A stretch of 64,000 nt of DNA, taken from positions 1 through 64,000 of the forward strand of contig NW_027478979.1 of assembly GCF_051014685.1 (NCBI RefSeq). Direction: 5' to 3'. The notes under the pieces were generated by a model that did no database searches, was not told the origin of the DNA, and worked only from the letters and a program-made list of their open reading frames with translations. Origin of the DNA: Ptiloglossa arizonensis. Lineage: Eukaryota > Arthropoda > Insecta > Hymenoptera > Colletidae. This document shows positions 47,484-60,364 of this stretch, piece after piece; within the stretch, counting starts at the first letter, position 1; each line of letters starts with the position of its first letter. Position numbers and translations under genes: made by a program.

Positions 47484-49470
47484 CTGTTCTAGTTATTCGT
47501 TTCGAGCATCAGAACTGCGAAAATTTGGAGTTTCTCAAGCGTTTCTTACTTCAAAACTGCCATATCTCGCGAACGGATTGACCAATCCGCAAAGTTTCTG
47601 TTGCATCTGAAAGTAGAAACTAGCCCCAATACAACGGTATGAGTAGTTTTCCCCTAGACTGTTCTAGTTATTCGTTTCGAGTATCAGAACTGCGAAAATT
47701 TGGAGTTTCTCAAGCGTTTCTTACTTCAAAACTGCCATATCTCGCGAACGGATTGACCAATCCGCAAAGTTTCTGTTGCATCTGAAAGTAGAAACTAGCC
47801 CCATTACAACGGTATGAGTAGTTTTCCCCTAGACTGTTCTAGTTATTCGTTTCGAGCATCAGAACTGCGAAAATTTGGAGTTTCTCAAGCGTTTCTTACT
47901 TCAAAACTGCCATATCTCGCGAACGGATTGACCAATCCGCAAAGTTTCTGTTGCATCTGAAAGTAGAAACTAGCCCAATTACAACGGTATGAGTAGTTTT
48001 CCCCTAGACCGTTCTAGTTATTCGTTTCGAGCATCAGAACTGCGAAAATTTTGAGTTTCTCAAGCGTTTCTTACCTCAAAACTGCCATATCTCGCAAACG
48101 GATTGACCAATCCGCAAAGTTTCTGTTGCATCTGAAAGTAGAAACTAGCCCCATTACAACGGTATGAGTAGTTTTCCCCTAGACCGTTCTAGTTATTCGT
48201 TTCGAGCATCAGAACTGCGAAAATTTGGAGTTTCTCAAGCGTTTCTTACCTCAAAACTGCCATATCTCGCGAACGGATTGACCAATCCGCAATGTTTCTG
48301 TTGCATCTGAAAGTAGAAACTAGCCCTATTACAACGGTATGAGTAGTTTTCCCCTAGATCGTTCTAGTTATTCGTTTCGAGCATCAGAACTGCGAAAATT
48401 TGGAGTTTCTCAAGCGTTTCTTACTTCAAAACTGCCATATCTCGCGAACGGATTGACCAATCCGCAAAGTTTCTGTTGCATCTGAAAGTAGAAACTAGCC
48501 CCATTACAACGGTATGAGTAGTTTTCCCCAAGACTGTTCTAGTTATTCGTTTCGAGCATCAGAACTGCGAAAATTTGGAGTTTCTCAAGCGTTTCTTACT
48601 TCAAAACTGCCATATCTCGCGAACGGATTGACCAATCCGCAAAGTTTCTGTTGCATCTGAAAGTAGAAACTAGCCCCATTACAACGGTATGAGTAGTTTT
48701 CCCCTAGACTGTTCTAGTTATTCGTTTGGAGTATCAGAACTGCGAAAATTTGGAGTTTCTCAAGCGTTTCTTACTTCAAAACTGCCATATCTCGCGAACG
48801 GATTGACCAATCCGCAAAGTTTCTGTTGCATCTGAAAGTAGAAACTAGCCCCATTACAACGGTATGAGTAGTTTTCCCCTAGACTGTTCTAGTTATTCGT
48901 TTCGAGCATCAGAACTGCGAAAATTTGGAGTTTCTCAAGCGTTTCTTACTTCAAAACTGCCATATCTCGCGAACGGATTGACCAATCCGCAAAGTTTCTG
49001 TTGCATCTGAAAGTAGAAACTAGCCCCATTACAACGGTATGAGTAGTTTTCCCCTAGACCGTTCTAGTTATTCGTTTCGAGCATCAGAACTGCGAAAATT
49101 TTGAGTTTCTCAAGCGTTTCTTACCTCAAAACTGCCATATCTCGCAAACGGATTGACCAATCCGCAAAGTTTCTGTTGCATCTGAAAGTAGAAACTAGCC
49201 CCATTACAACGGTATGAGTAGTTTTCCCCTGGACCGTTCTAGTTATTCGTTTCGAGCATCAGAACTGCGAAAATTTGGAGTTTCTCAAGCGTTTCTTACC
49301 TCAAAACTGCCATATCTCGCGAACGGATTGACCAATCCGCAAGGTTTCTGTTGCATCTGAAAGTAGAAACTAGCCCTATTACAACGGTATGAGTAGTTTT
49401 CCCCTAGATCGTTCTAGTTATTCGTTTCGAGCATCAGAACTGCGAAAATTTGGAGTTTCTCAAGCGTTTC
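47371..49470 (+). repeat. 6-monomer repeat (1,050 bp), two copies
   Basis: Shared marks at offset 1,050: CCCCAAGACTG (47,476 and 48,526), GAGTATCAG (47,679 and 48,729), TTTTGAG (48,050 and 49,100), CTCGCAAACGG (48,091 and 49,141) and GCCCTATT with AGATCG (48,323 and 49,373). Differences: CAATACAAC (47,628), GCCCAATT (47,975), CAATG (48,290) against CAAGG, TTTGGAG (48,726) and CCCCTGGACC (49,227). With at least five differences in about 1 kb this is older than the larger repeats. Confidence 0.78.
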
Positions 49471-49512
49471 TTACCTCAAAACTGCCATATCTCGCGAACG
49501 GATTGACCAATC

Positions 49513-50037
49513 CGCAAAGTTTCTGTTGCATCTGAAAGTAGAAACTCGCCCCATTACAACGGTGTGAGTAGTTTTCCCCTAGGCCGTTCTAGTTATTCGT
49601 TTCGAGCATCAGAACTGCGAAAATTTGGAGTTTCTCAAGCGTTTCTTACTTCAAAACTGCCATATCTCGCGAACGGATTGACCAATCCGCAAAGTTTCTG
49701 TCGCATCTGAAAGTAGAAACTCGCCCGATTACAATGGTATGAGTAGTTTTCCCCTAGGCCGTTCTAGTTATTCGTTTCGAGCATCAGAACTGCGAAAATA
49801 TTGAGTTTCTCAAGCGTTTCTTACTCCAAAACTGCCATATCTCGCGAACGGATTGACCAATCCGCAAAATTTCTCTTGTATCTGAAAGTAGAAACTCGCC
49901 CCATTACAACGGTATGAGTAGTTTTCCCCTACGCCGTTCTAGTTATTCGTTTCGAGCCTCAGAACTGCGAAAATTTGGAGTTTCTCAAGCGTTTCTTACC
50001 TCAAAACTGCCATATCTCGCGAACGGATTGACCAATC
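49513..50037 (+). repeat. Isolated family B island of three monomers
   Basis: Within family A territory, three copies carry B marks: C35 with GTGTGAG and CTAGGCC (49,513); CTGTCGC, CGCCCGATT, ACAATGG, CTAGGCC, AAAATATTGAG and TACTCC (49,688); and A7/C13 with TTGTATCTG, CTACGCC and CCTCAG (49,863). The last is the only A7/C13 monomer right of about 32,030. Many changes are private, so the island looks like an old remnant, not a recent copy from the left blocks. Confidence 0.75.
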
Positions 50038-50427
50038 CGCAAAGTTTCTGTTGCATCTGAAAGTAGACACTAGCCCTATTACAACGGTATGAGTAGTTTT
50101 CCCCTAGACCGTTCTAGTTATTCGTTTCGAGCATCAGAACTGCGAAAATTTGGAGTTTCTCAAGCGTTTCTTACCTCAAAACTGCCATATCTCGCGAACG
50201 GATTGACCAATCCGCAAAGTTTCTGTTGCATCTGAAAGTAGAAACTAGCCCCATTACAACGGTATGAGTAGTTTTCCCCTAGACCGTTCTAGTTATTCGT
50301 TTCGAGCATCAGAACTGCGAAAATTTGGAGTTTCTCAAGCGTTTCTTACCTCAAAACTGCCATATCTCGCGAACGGATTGACCAATCCGCAAGGTTTCTG
50401 TTGCATCTGAAAGTAGAAACTAGCCCT

Positions 50428-53400
50428 ATTACAACGGTATGAGTAGTTTTCCCCTAGACCGTTCTAGTTATTCGTTTCGAGCATCAGAACTGCGAAAATT
50501 TGGAGTTTCTCAAGCGTTTCTTACCTCAAAACTGCCATATCTCGCGAACGGATTGACCAATCCGCAAAGTTTCTGTTGCATCTGAAAGTAGAAACTCGCC
50601 CCATTACAACGGTATGAGTAGTTTTCCCCTAGGCCGTTCTGGTTATTCGTTTCGAGCATCAGAACTGCGAAAATTTGGAGTTTCTCAAGCGTTTCTTACC
50701 TCAAAACTGCCATATCTCGCGAACGGATTGACCAATCCGAAATGTTTCTGTTGCATCTGAAAGTAGAAACTAGCCCCATTACAACGGTATGAGTAGTTTT
50801 CCCCTAGACCGTTCTAGTTATTCGTTTCGAGCATCAGAACTGCGAAAATTTGGAGTTTCTCAAGCGTTTCTTACCTCAAAACTGCCATGTCTCGCGAGCG
50901 GATTGACCAATCTGCAAAGTTTCTGTTGCATCTGAAAGTAGAAACTAGCCCCATTACAACGGTATGAGTAGTTTTCCCCTAGACCGTTCTAGTTATTCGT
51001 TTCGAGCATCAGAACTGCGAAAATTTGGAGTTTCTCAAGCGTTTCTTACCTCAAAACTGCCATATCTCGCGAACGGATTGACCAATCCGCAAAGTTTCCG
51101 TTGCATCTGAAAGTAGAAACTAGCCCCATTACAACGGTATGAGTAGTTTTCCCCTAGACCGTTCTAGTTATTCGTTTCGAGCATCAGAACTGCGAAAATT
51201 TGGAGTTTCTCAAGCGTTTCTTACCTCAAAACTGCCATATCTCGCGAACGGATTGACCAATCCGCAAAGTTTCTGTTGCATCTGAAAGTAGAAACTAGCC
51301 CCATTACAACGGTATGAGTAGTTTTCCCCTAGACCGTTCTAGTTATTCGTTTCGAGCATCAGAACTGCGAAAATTTGGAGTTTCTCAAGCGTTTCTTACC
51401 TCAAAACTGCCATATCTCGCGAACGGATTGACCAATCCGAAAAGTTTCTGTTGCATCTGAAAGTAGAAACTAGCCCCATTACAACGGTATGAGTAGTTTT
51501 CCCCTAGACCGTTCTAGTTATTCGTTTCGAGCATCAGAACTGCGAAAATTTGGAGTTTCTCAAGCGTTTCTTACCTCAAAACTGCCATATCTCGCGAACG
51601 GATTGACCAATCCGCAAAGTTTCTGTTGCATCTGAAAGTAGAAACTAGCCCCATTACAACGGTATGAGTAGTTTTCCCCTAGACCGTTCTAGTTATTCGT
51701 TTCGAGCATCAGAACTGCGAAAATTTGGAGTTTCTCAAGCGTTTCTTACTTCAAAACTGCCATATCTCGCGAACGGATTGACCAATCCGCAAAGTTTCTG
51801 TTGCATCTGAAAGTAGAAACTAGCCCCATTACAACGGTATGAGTAGTTTTCCCCTAGACCGTTCTAGTTATTCGTTTCGAGCATCAGAACTGCGAAAATT
51901 TGGAGTTTCTCAAGCGTTTCTTACCTCAAAACTGCCATATCTCGCGAACGGATTGACCAATCCGAAAAGTTTCTGTTGCATCTGAAAGTAGAAACTCGCC
52001 CCATTACAACGGTATGAGTAGTTTTCCCCTAGACCGTTCTAGTTATTCCTTTCGAGCATCAGAACTGCGAAAATTTGGAGTTTCTCAAGCGTTTCTTACC
52101 TCAAAACTGCCATATCTCGCGAACGGATTGACCAATCCGCAAAGTTTCTGTTGCATCTGAAAGTAGAAACTAGCCCCATTACAACGGTATGAGTAGTTTT
52201 CCCCTAGGCCGTTCTAGTTATTCGTTTCGAGCATCAGAACTGCGAAAATTTGGAGTTTCTCAAGCGTTTCTTACCTCAAAACTGCCATATCTCGCGAACG
52301 GATTGACCAATCCGAAAAGTTTCTGTTGCATCTGAAAGTAGAAACTAGCCCCATTACAACGGTATGAGTAGTTTTCCCCTAGGCCGTTCTAGTTATTCGT
52401 TTCGAGCATCAGAACTGCGAAAATTTGGAGTTTCTCAAGCGTTTCTTACCTCATAACTGCCATATCTCGCGAACGGATTGACCAATCCGCAAAGTTTCTG
52501 TTGCATCTGAAAGTAGAAACTAGCCCCATTACAACGGTATGAGTAGTTTTCCCCTAGGCCGTTCTAGTTATTCGTTTCGAGCATCAGAACTGCGAAAATT
52601 TGGAGTTTCTCAAGCGTTTCTTACCTCAAAACTGCCATATCTCGCGAACGGATTGACCAATCCGAAAAGTTTCTGTTGCATCTGAAAGTAGAAACTAGCC
52701 CTATTACAACGGTATGAGTAGTTTTCCCCTAGGCCGTTCTAGTTATTCGTTTCGAGCATCAGAACTGCGAAAATTTGGAGTTTCTCAAGCGTTTCTTACC
52801 TCAAAACTGCCATATCTCGCGAACGGATTGACCAATCCGCAAAGTTTCTGTTGCATCTGAAAGTAGAAACTAGCCCCATTACAACGGGATGAGTAGTTTT
52901 CCCCTAGACCGTTCTAGTTATTCGTTTCGAGCATCAGAAATGCGAAAATTTGGAGTTTCTCAAGCATTTCTTACCTCAAAACTGCCATATCTCGCGAACG
53001 GATTGACCAATCCGCAAAGTTTCTGTTGCATCTGAAAGTAGAAACTAGCCCCATTACAACGGTATGAGTAGTTTTCCCCTAGACCGTTCTAGTTATTCGT
53101 TTCGAGCATCAGAACTGCGAAAATTTGGAGTTTCTCAAGCGTTTCTTACCTCAAAGCTGCCATATCTCGCGAACGGATTGACCAATCCGCAAAGTTTCTG
53201 TTGCATCTGAAAGTAGAAACTAGCCCCATTACAACGGTATGAGTAGTTTTCCCCTAGACCGTTCTAGTTATTCGTTTTGAGCATCAGAAATGCGAAAATT
53301 TGGAGTTTCTCAAGCGTTTCTTACCTCAAAACTGCCATTTCTCGCGAACGGATTGACCAATTCGCAAAGTTTCTGTTGCATCTGAAAGTAGAAACTAGCC

Positions 53401-55152
53401 CCATTACAACGGTATGAGTAGTTTTCCCCTAGACCGTTCTAGTTATTCGTTTCGAGCATCAGAACTGCGAAAATTTGGAGTTTCTCAAGCGTTTCTTACC
53501 TCAAAACTGCCATATCTCGCGAACGGATTGACCAATCCGAAAAGTTTCTGTTGCATCTGAAAGTAGAAACTCGCCCCATTACAACGGTATGAGTAGTTTT
53601 CCCCTAGGCCGTTCTAGTTATTCGTTTCGAGCATCAGAACTGCGAAAATTTGGAGTTTCTCAAGCGTTTCTTACCTCAAAACTGCCATATCTCGCGAACG
53701 GATTGACCAATCCGCAAAGTTTCTGTTGCATCTGAAAGTAGAAACTAGCCCCATTACAACGGTATGAGTAGTTTTCCCCTAGGCCGTTCTAGTTATTCGT
53801 TTCGAGCATCAGAACTGCGAAAATTTGGAGTTTCTCAAGCGTTTCTTACCTCAAAACTGCCATATCTCGCGAACGGATTGACCAATCCGAAAAGTTTCTG
53901 TTGCATCTGAAAGTAGAAACTAGCCCCATTACAACGGTATGAGTAGTTTTCCCCTAGGCCGTTCTAGTTATTCGTTTCGAGCATCAGAACTACGAAAATT
54001 TGGAGTTTCTCAAGCGTTTCTTACCTCAAAACTGCCATATCTCGCGAACGGATTGACCAATCCGCAAAGTTTCTGTTGCATCTGAAAGTAGAAACTAGCC
54101 CCATTACAACGGGATGAGTAGTTTTCCCCTAGACCGTTCTAGTTATTCGTTTCGAGCATCAGAAATGCGAAAATTTGGAGTTTCTCAAGCATTTCTTACC
54201 TCAAAACTGCCATATCTCGCGAACGGATTGACCAATCCGCAAAGTTTCTGTTGCATCTGAAAGTAGAAACTAGCCCCATTACAACGGTATGAGTAGTTTT
54301 CCCCTAGACCGTTCTAGTTATTCGTTTCGAGCATCAGAACTGCGAAAATTTGGAGTTTCTCAAGCGTTTCTTACTTCAAAACTGCCATATCTCGCGAACG
54401 GACTGACCAATCCTCAAAGTTTCTGTTGCATCTGAAAGTAGAAACTAGCCCCATTACAACGGTATGAGTAGTTTTCCCCTAGACCGTTCTAGTTATTCGT
54501 TTCGAGCATCAGAACTGCGAAAATTTGGAGTTTCTCAAGCGTTTCTTACCTCAAAACTGCCATATCTCGCGAACGGATTGACCAATCCGCAAAGTCTCTG
54601 TTGCATCTGAAAGTAGAAACTAGCCCCATTACAACGGTATGAGTCGTTTTCCCCTAGACCGTTCTAGTTATTCGTTTCGAGCATCAGAACTGCGAAAATT
54701 TGGAGTTTCTCAAGCGTTTCTTACCTCAAAACTGCCATATCTCGCGAACGGATTGACCAATCCGCAAAGTTTCTGTTGCATCTGAAAGTAGAAACTAGCC
54801 CCATTACAACGGTATGAGTAGTTTTCCCCTAGACCGTTCTAGTTATTCGTTTCGAGCATCAGAACTGCGAAAATTTGGAGTTTCTCAATCGTTTCTTACC
54901 TCAAAGCTGCCATATCTCGCGAACGGATTGACCAATCCGCAAAGTTTCTGTTGCATCTGAAAGTAGAAACTAGCCCCATTACAACGGTATGAGTAGTTTT
55001 CCCCTAGACCGTTCTAGTTATTCGTTTTGAGCATCAGAAATGCGAAAATTTGGAGTTTCTCAAGCGTTTCTTACCTCAAAACTGCCATTTCTCGCGAACG
55101 GATTGACCAATTCGCAAAGTTTCTGTTGCATCTGAAAGTAGAAACTAGCCCC
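50428..55152 (+). repeat. 27-monomer higher-order repeat (4,725 bp), copy 1
   Basis: From 50,428 to 53,607 it matches 55,153-58,332 at offset 4,725. Marks: CTGGTTATT (50,639), CGAAATG (50,738), CATGTCTCGCGAGCGG (50,886), TTTCCGTTG (51,095), TTATTCCTTT (52,043), CTCATAACTG (52,450), GGGATGAG (52,886), TCAAAGCTG (53,151) and GTTTTGAGC (53,274). The left limit is T at 50,427 (GCCCTATT) against C. I noted no substitution inside the matched 3,180 bases, though I did not compare every base. Confidence 0.88.
52138..52837 (+). repeat. Dimeric alternation, CGCAAAG / CGAAAAG (350 bp)
   Basis: Four successive G71 monomers alternate C3 and A3 (52,138, 52,313, 52,488, 52,663), making a 350-bp dimer unit. 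The same alternating group occurs at 56,863-57,562, 58,438-59,137 and 61,238-61,937 as part of the larger repeats, and a related pair at 53,713-54,062. Confidence 0.7.
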
Positions 55153-58100
55153 ATTACAACGGTATGAGTAGTTTTCCCCTAGACCGTTCTAGTTATTCGT
55201 TTCGAGCATCAGAACTGCGAAAATTTGGAGTTTCTCAAGCGTTTCTTACCTCAAAACTGCCATATCTCGCGAACGGATTGACCAATCCGCAAAGTTTCTG
55301 TTGCATCTGAAAGTAGAAACTCGCCCCATTACAACGGTATGAGTAGTTTTCCCCTAGGCCGTTCTGGTTATTCGTTTCGAGCATCAGAACTGCGAAAATT
55401 TGGAGTTTCTCAAGCGTTTCTTACCTCAAAACTGCCATATCTCGCGAACGGATTGACCAATCCGAAATGTTTCTGTTGCATCTGAAAGTAGAAACTAGCC
55501 CCATTACAACGGTATGAGTAGTTTTCCCCTAGACCGTTCTAGTTATTCGTTTCGAGCATCAGAACTGCGAAAATTTGGAGTTTCTCAAGCGTTTCTTACC
55601 TCAAAACTGCCATGTCTCGCGAGCGGATTGACCAATCTGCAAAGTTTCTGTTGCATCTGAAAGTAGAAACTAGCCCCATTACAACGGTATGAGTAGTTTT
55701 CCCCTAGACCGTTCTAGTTATTCGTTTCGAGCATCAGAACTGCGAAAATTTGGAGTTTCTCAAGCGTTTCTTACCTCAAAACTGCCATATCTCGCGAACG
55801 GATTGACCAATCCGCAAAGTTTCCGTTGCATCTGAAAGTAGAAACTAGCCCCATTACAACGGTATGAGTAGTTTTCCCCTAGACCGTTCTAGTTATTCGT
55901 TTCGAGCATCAGAACTGCGAAAATTTGGAGTTTCTCAAGCGTTTCTTACCTCAAAACTGCCATATCTCGCGAACGGATTGACCAATCCGCAAAGTTTCTG
56001 TTGCATCTGAAAGTAGAAACTAGCCCCATTACAACGGTATGAGTAGTTTTCCCCTAGACCGTTCTAGTTATTCGTTTCGAGCATCAGAACTGCGAAAATT
56101 TGGAGTTTCTCAAGCGTTTCTTACCTCAAAACTGCCATATCTCGCGAACGGATTGACCAATCCGAAAAGTTTCTGTTGCATCTGAAAGTAGAAACTAGCC
56201 CCATTACAACGGTATGAGTAGTTTTCCCCTAGACCGTTCTAGTTATTCGTTTCGAGCATCAGAACTGCGAAAATTTGGAGTTTCTCAAGCGTTTCTTACC
56301 TCAAAACTGCCATATCTCGCGAACGGATTGACCAATCCGCAAAGTTTCTGTTGCATCTGAAAGTAGAAACTAGCCCCATTACAACGGTATGAGTAGTTTT
56401 CCCCTAGACCGTTCTAGTTATTCGTTTCGAGCATCAGAACTGCGAAAATTTGGAGTTTCTCAAGCGTTTCTTACTTCAAAACTGCCATATCTCGCGAACG
56501 GATTGACCAATCCGCAAAGTTTCTGTTGCATCTGAAAGTAGAAACTAGCCCCATTACAACGGTATGAGTAGTTTTCCCCTAGACCGTTCTAGTTATTCGT
56601 TTCGAGCATCAGAACTGCGAAAATTTGGAGTTTCTCAAGCGTTTCTTACCTCAAAACTGCCATATCTCGCGAACGGATTGACCAATCCGAAAAGTTTCTG
56701 TTGCATCTGAAAGTAGAAACTCGCCCCATTACAACGGTATGAGTAGTTTTCCCCTAGACCGTTCTAGTTATTCCTTTCGAGCATCAGAACTGCGAAAATT
56801 TGGAGTTTCTCAAGCGTTTCTTACCTCAAAACTGCCATATCTCGCGAACGGATTGACCAATCCGCAAAGTTTCTGTTGCATCTGAAAGTAGAAACTAGCC
56901 CCATTACAACGGTATGAGTAGTTTTCCCCTAGGCCGTTCTAGTTATTCGTTTCGAGCATCAGAACTGCGAAAATTTGGAGTTTCTCAAGCGTTTCTTACC
57001 TCAAAACTGCCATATCTCGCGAACGGATTGACCAATCCGAAAAGTTTCTGTTGCATCTGAAAGTAGAAACTAGCCCCATTACAACGGTATGAGTAGTTTT
57101 CCCCTAGGCCGTTCTAGTTATTCGTTTCGAGCATCAGAACTGCGAAAATTTGGAGTTTCTCAAGCGTTTCTTACCTCATAACTGCCATATCTCGCGAACG
57201 GATTGACCAATCCGCAAAGTTTCTGTTGCATCTGAAAGTAGAAACTAGCCCCATTACAACGGTATGAGTAGTTTTCCCCTAGGCCGTTCTAGTTATTCGT
57301 TTCGAGCATCAGAACTGCGAAAATTTGGAGTTTCTCAAGCGTTTCTTACCTCAAAACTGCCATATCTCGCGAACGGATTGACCAATCCGAAAAGTTTCTG
57401 TTGCATCTGAAAGTAGAAACTAGCCCTATTACAACGGTATGAGTAGTTTTCCCCTAGGCCGTTCTAGTTATTCGTTTCGAGCATCAGAACTGCGAAAATT
57501 TGGAGTTTCTCAAGCGTTTCTTACCTCAAAACTGCCATATCTCGCGAACGGATTGACCAATCCGCAAAGTTTCTGTTGCATCTGAAAGTAGAAACTAGCC
57601 CCATTACAACGGGATGAGTAGTTTTCCCCTAGACCGTTCTAGTTATTCGTTTCGAGCATCAGAAATGCGAAAATTTGGAGTTTCTCAAGCATTTCTTACC
57701 TCAAAACTGCCATATCTCGCGAACGGATTGACCAATCCGCAAAGTTTCTGTTGCATCTGAAAGTAGAAACTAGCCCCATTACAACGGTATGAGTAGTTTT
57801 CCCCTAGACCGTTCTAGTTATTCGTTTCGAGCATCAGAACTGCGAAAATTTGGAGTTTCTCAAGCGTTTCTTACCTCAAAGCTGCCATATCTCGCGAACG
57901 GATTGACCAATCCGCAAAGTTTCTGTTGCATCTGAAAGTAGAAACTAGCCCCATTACAACGGTATGAGTAGTTTTCCCCTAGACCGTTCTAGTTATTCGT
58001 TTTGAGCATCAGAAATGCGAAAATTTGGAGTTTCTCAAGCGTTTCTTACCTCAAAACTGCCATTTCTCGCGAACGGATTGACCAATTCGCAAAGTTTCTG

Positions 58101-58332
58101 TTGCATCTGAAAGTAGAAACTAGCCCCATTACAACGGTATGAGTAGTTTTCCCCTAGACCGTTCTAGTTATTCGTTTCGAGCATCAGAACTGCGAAAATT
58201 TGGAGTTTCTCAAGCGTTTCTTACCTCAAAACTGCCATATCTCGCGAACGGATTGACCAATCCGAAAAGTTTCTGTTGCATCTGAAAGTAGAAACTCGCC
58301 CCATTACAACGGTATGAGTAGTTTTCCCCTAG
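55153..58332 (+). repeat. 27-monomer higher-order repeat, copy 2 (18 monomers retained)
   Basis: It repeats 50,428-53,607. At 58,333 (A in CTAGACC against G at 53,608) it jumps back to the series that follows TTATTCCTTT, seen before at 56,766. So the second unit is interrupted by a later 9-monomer duplication, not completed. Confidence 0.85.
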
Positions 58333-60364
58333 ACCGTTCTAGTTATTCCTTTCGAGCATCAGAACTGCGAAAATTTGGAGTTTCTCAAGCGTTTCTTACC
58401 TCAAAACTGCCATATCTCGCGAACGGATTGACCAATCCGCAAAGTTTCTGTTGCATCTGAAAGTAGAAACTAGCCCCATTACAACGGTATGAGTAGTTTT
58501 CCCCTAGGCCGTTCTAGTTATTCGTTTCGAGCATCAGAACTGCGAAAATTTGGAGTTTCTCAAGCGTTTCTTACCTCAAAACTGCCATATCTCGCGAACG
58601 GATTGACCAATCCGAAAAGTTTCTGTTGCATCTGAAAGTAGAAACTAGCCCCATTACAACGGTATGAGTAGTTTTCCCCTAGGCCGTTCTAGTTATTCGT
58701 TTCGAGCATCAGAACTGCGAAAATTTGGAGTTTCTCAAGCGTTTCTTACCTCAAAACTGCCATATCTCGCGAACGGATTGACCAATCCGCAAAGTTTCTG
58801 TTGCATCTGAAAGTAGAAACTAGCCCCATTACAACGGTATGAGTAGTTTTCCCCTAGGCCGTTCTAGTTATTCGTTTCGAGCATCAGAACTGCGAAAATT
58901 TGGAGTTTCTCAAGCGTTTCTTACCTCAAAACTGCCATATCTCGCGAACGGATTGACCAATCCGAAAAGTTTCTGTTGCATCTGAAAGTAGAAACTAGCC
59001 CCATTACAACGGTATGAGTAGTTTTCCCCTAGGCCGTTCTAGTTATTCGTTTCGAGCATCAGAACTACGAAAATTTGGAGTTTCTCAAGCGTTTCTTACC
59101 TCAAAACTGCCATATCTCGCGAACGGATTGACCAATCCGCAAAGTTTCTGTTGCATCTGAAAGTAGAAACTAGCCCCATTACAACGGGATGAGTAGTTTT
59201 CCCCTAGACCGTTCTAGTTATTCGTTTCGAGCATCAGAAATGCGAAAATTTGGAGTTTCTCAAGCATTTCTTACCTCAAAACTGCCATATCTCGCGAACG
59301 GATTGACCAATCCGCAAAGTTTCTGTTGCATCTGAAAGTAGAAACTAGCCCCATTACAACGGTATGAGTAGTTTTCCCCTAGACCGTTCTAGTTATTCGT
59401 TTCGAGCATCAGAACTGCGAAAATTTGGAGTTTCTCAAGCGTTTCTTACTTCAAAACTGCCATATCTCGCGAACGGACTGACCAATCCTCAAAGTTTCTG
59501 TTGCATCTGAAAGTAGAAACTAGCCCCATTACAACGGTATGAGTAGTTTTCCCCTAGACCGTTCTAGTTATTCGTTTCGAGCATCAGAACTGCGAAAATT
59601 TGGAGTTTCTCAAGCGTTTCTTACCTCAAAACTGCCATATCTCGCGAACGGATTGACCAATCCGCAAAGTCTCTGTTGCATCTGAAAGTAGAAACTAGCC
59701 CCATTACAACGGTATGAGTCGTTTTCCCCTAGACCGTTCTAGTTATTCGTTTCGAGCATCAGAACTGCGAAAATTTGGAGTTTCTCAAGCGTTTCTTACC
59801 TCAAAACTGCCATATCTCGCGAACGGATTGACCAATCCGCAAAGTTTCTGTTGCATCTGAAAGTAGAAACTAGCCCCATTACAACGGTATGAGTAGTTTT
59901 CCCCTAGACCGTTCTAGTTATTCGTTTCGAGCATCAGAACTGCGAAAATTTGGAGTTTCTCAATCGTTTCTTACCTCAAAGCTGCCATATCTCGCGAACG
60001 GATTGACCAATCCGCAAAGTTTCTGTTGCATCTGAAAGTAGAAACTAGCCCCATTACAACGGTATGAGTAGTTTTCCCCTAGACCGTTCTAGTTATTCGT
60101 TTTGAGCATCAGAAATGCGAAAATTTGGAGTTTCTCAAGCGTTTCTTACCTCAAAACTGCCATTTCTCGCGAACGGATTGACCAATTCGCAAAGTTTCTG
60201 TTGCATCTGAAAGTAGAAACTAGCCCCATTACAACGGTATGAGTAGTTTTCCCCTAGACCGTTCTAGTTATTCGTTTCGAGCATCAGAACTGCGAAAATT
60301 TGGAGTTTCTCAAGCGTTTCTTACCTCAAAACTGCCATATCTCGCGAACGGATTGACCAATCCG
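58333..60364 (+). repeat. 9-monomer duplication joined to a 29-monomer-offset copy
   Basis: TTATTCCTTT at 58,341 lies 1,575 bp (9 monomers) after 56,766, and GGGATGAG at 59,186 lies 1,575 after 57,611. From 58,648 to 60,364 the sequence matches 53,573-55,289 at offset 5,075 (29 monomers), sharing GAACTACG (59,064), GGACTGACC (59,475), GTCTCTG (59,669), GAGTCGTTTT (59,717) and CTCAATCG (59,960). The block is thus a splice of two earlier segments. Confidence 0.8.

Larger units (their letters stand above)
32364..49512 (+). repeat. Family A block 4 (98 monomers)
   Basis: It is almost entirely consensus-like, with sparse recurring marks that reveal repeats of 5, 6, 7, 8 and 11 monomers. CTGTCGC, with CTAATTATT in all but the last, occurs at 34,475, 36,400, 38,325, 39,550 and 40,425 (steps of 11, 11, 7 and 5 monomers). 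GTTGTTCG occurs at about 35,419, 36,294, 38,219, 39,444 and 41,894. CAATG, mostly with GTACAAAC, occurs at about 34,640, 38,490, 39,715, 40,590, 41,290 and 41,990. Consensus runs of four or more identical monomers (for example around 33,300-33,900) are frequent. Confidence 0.85.
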
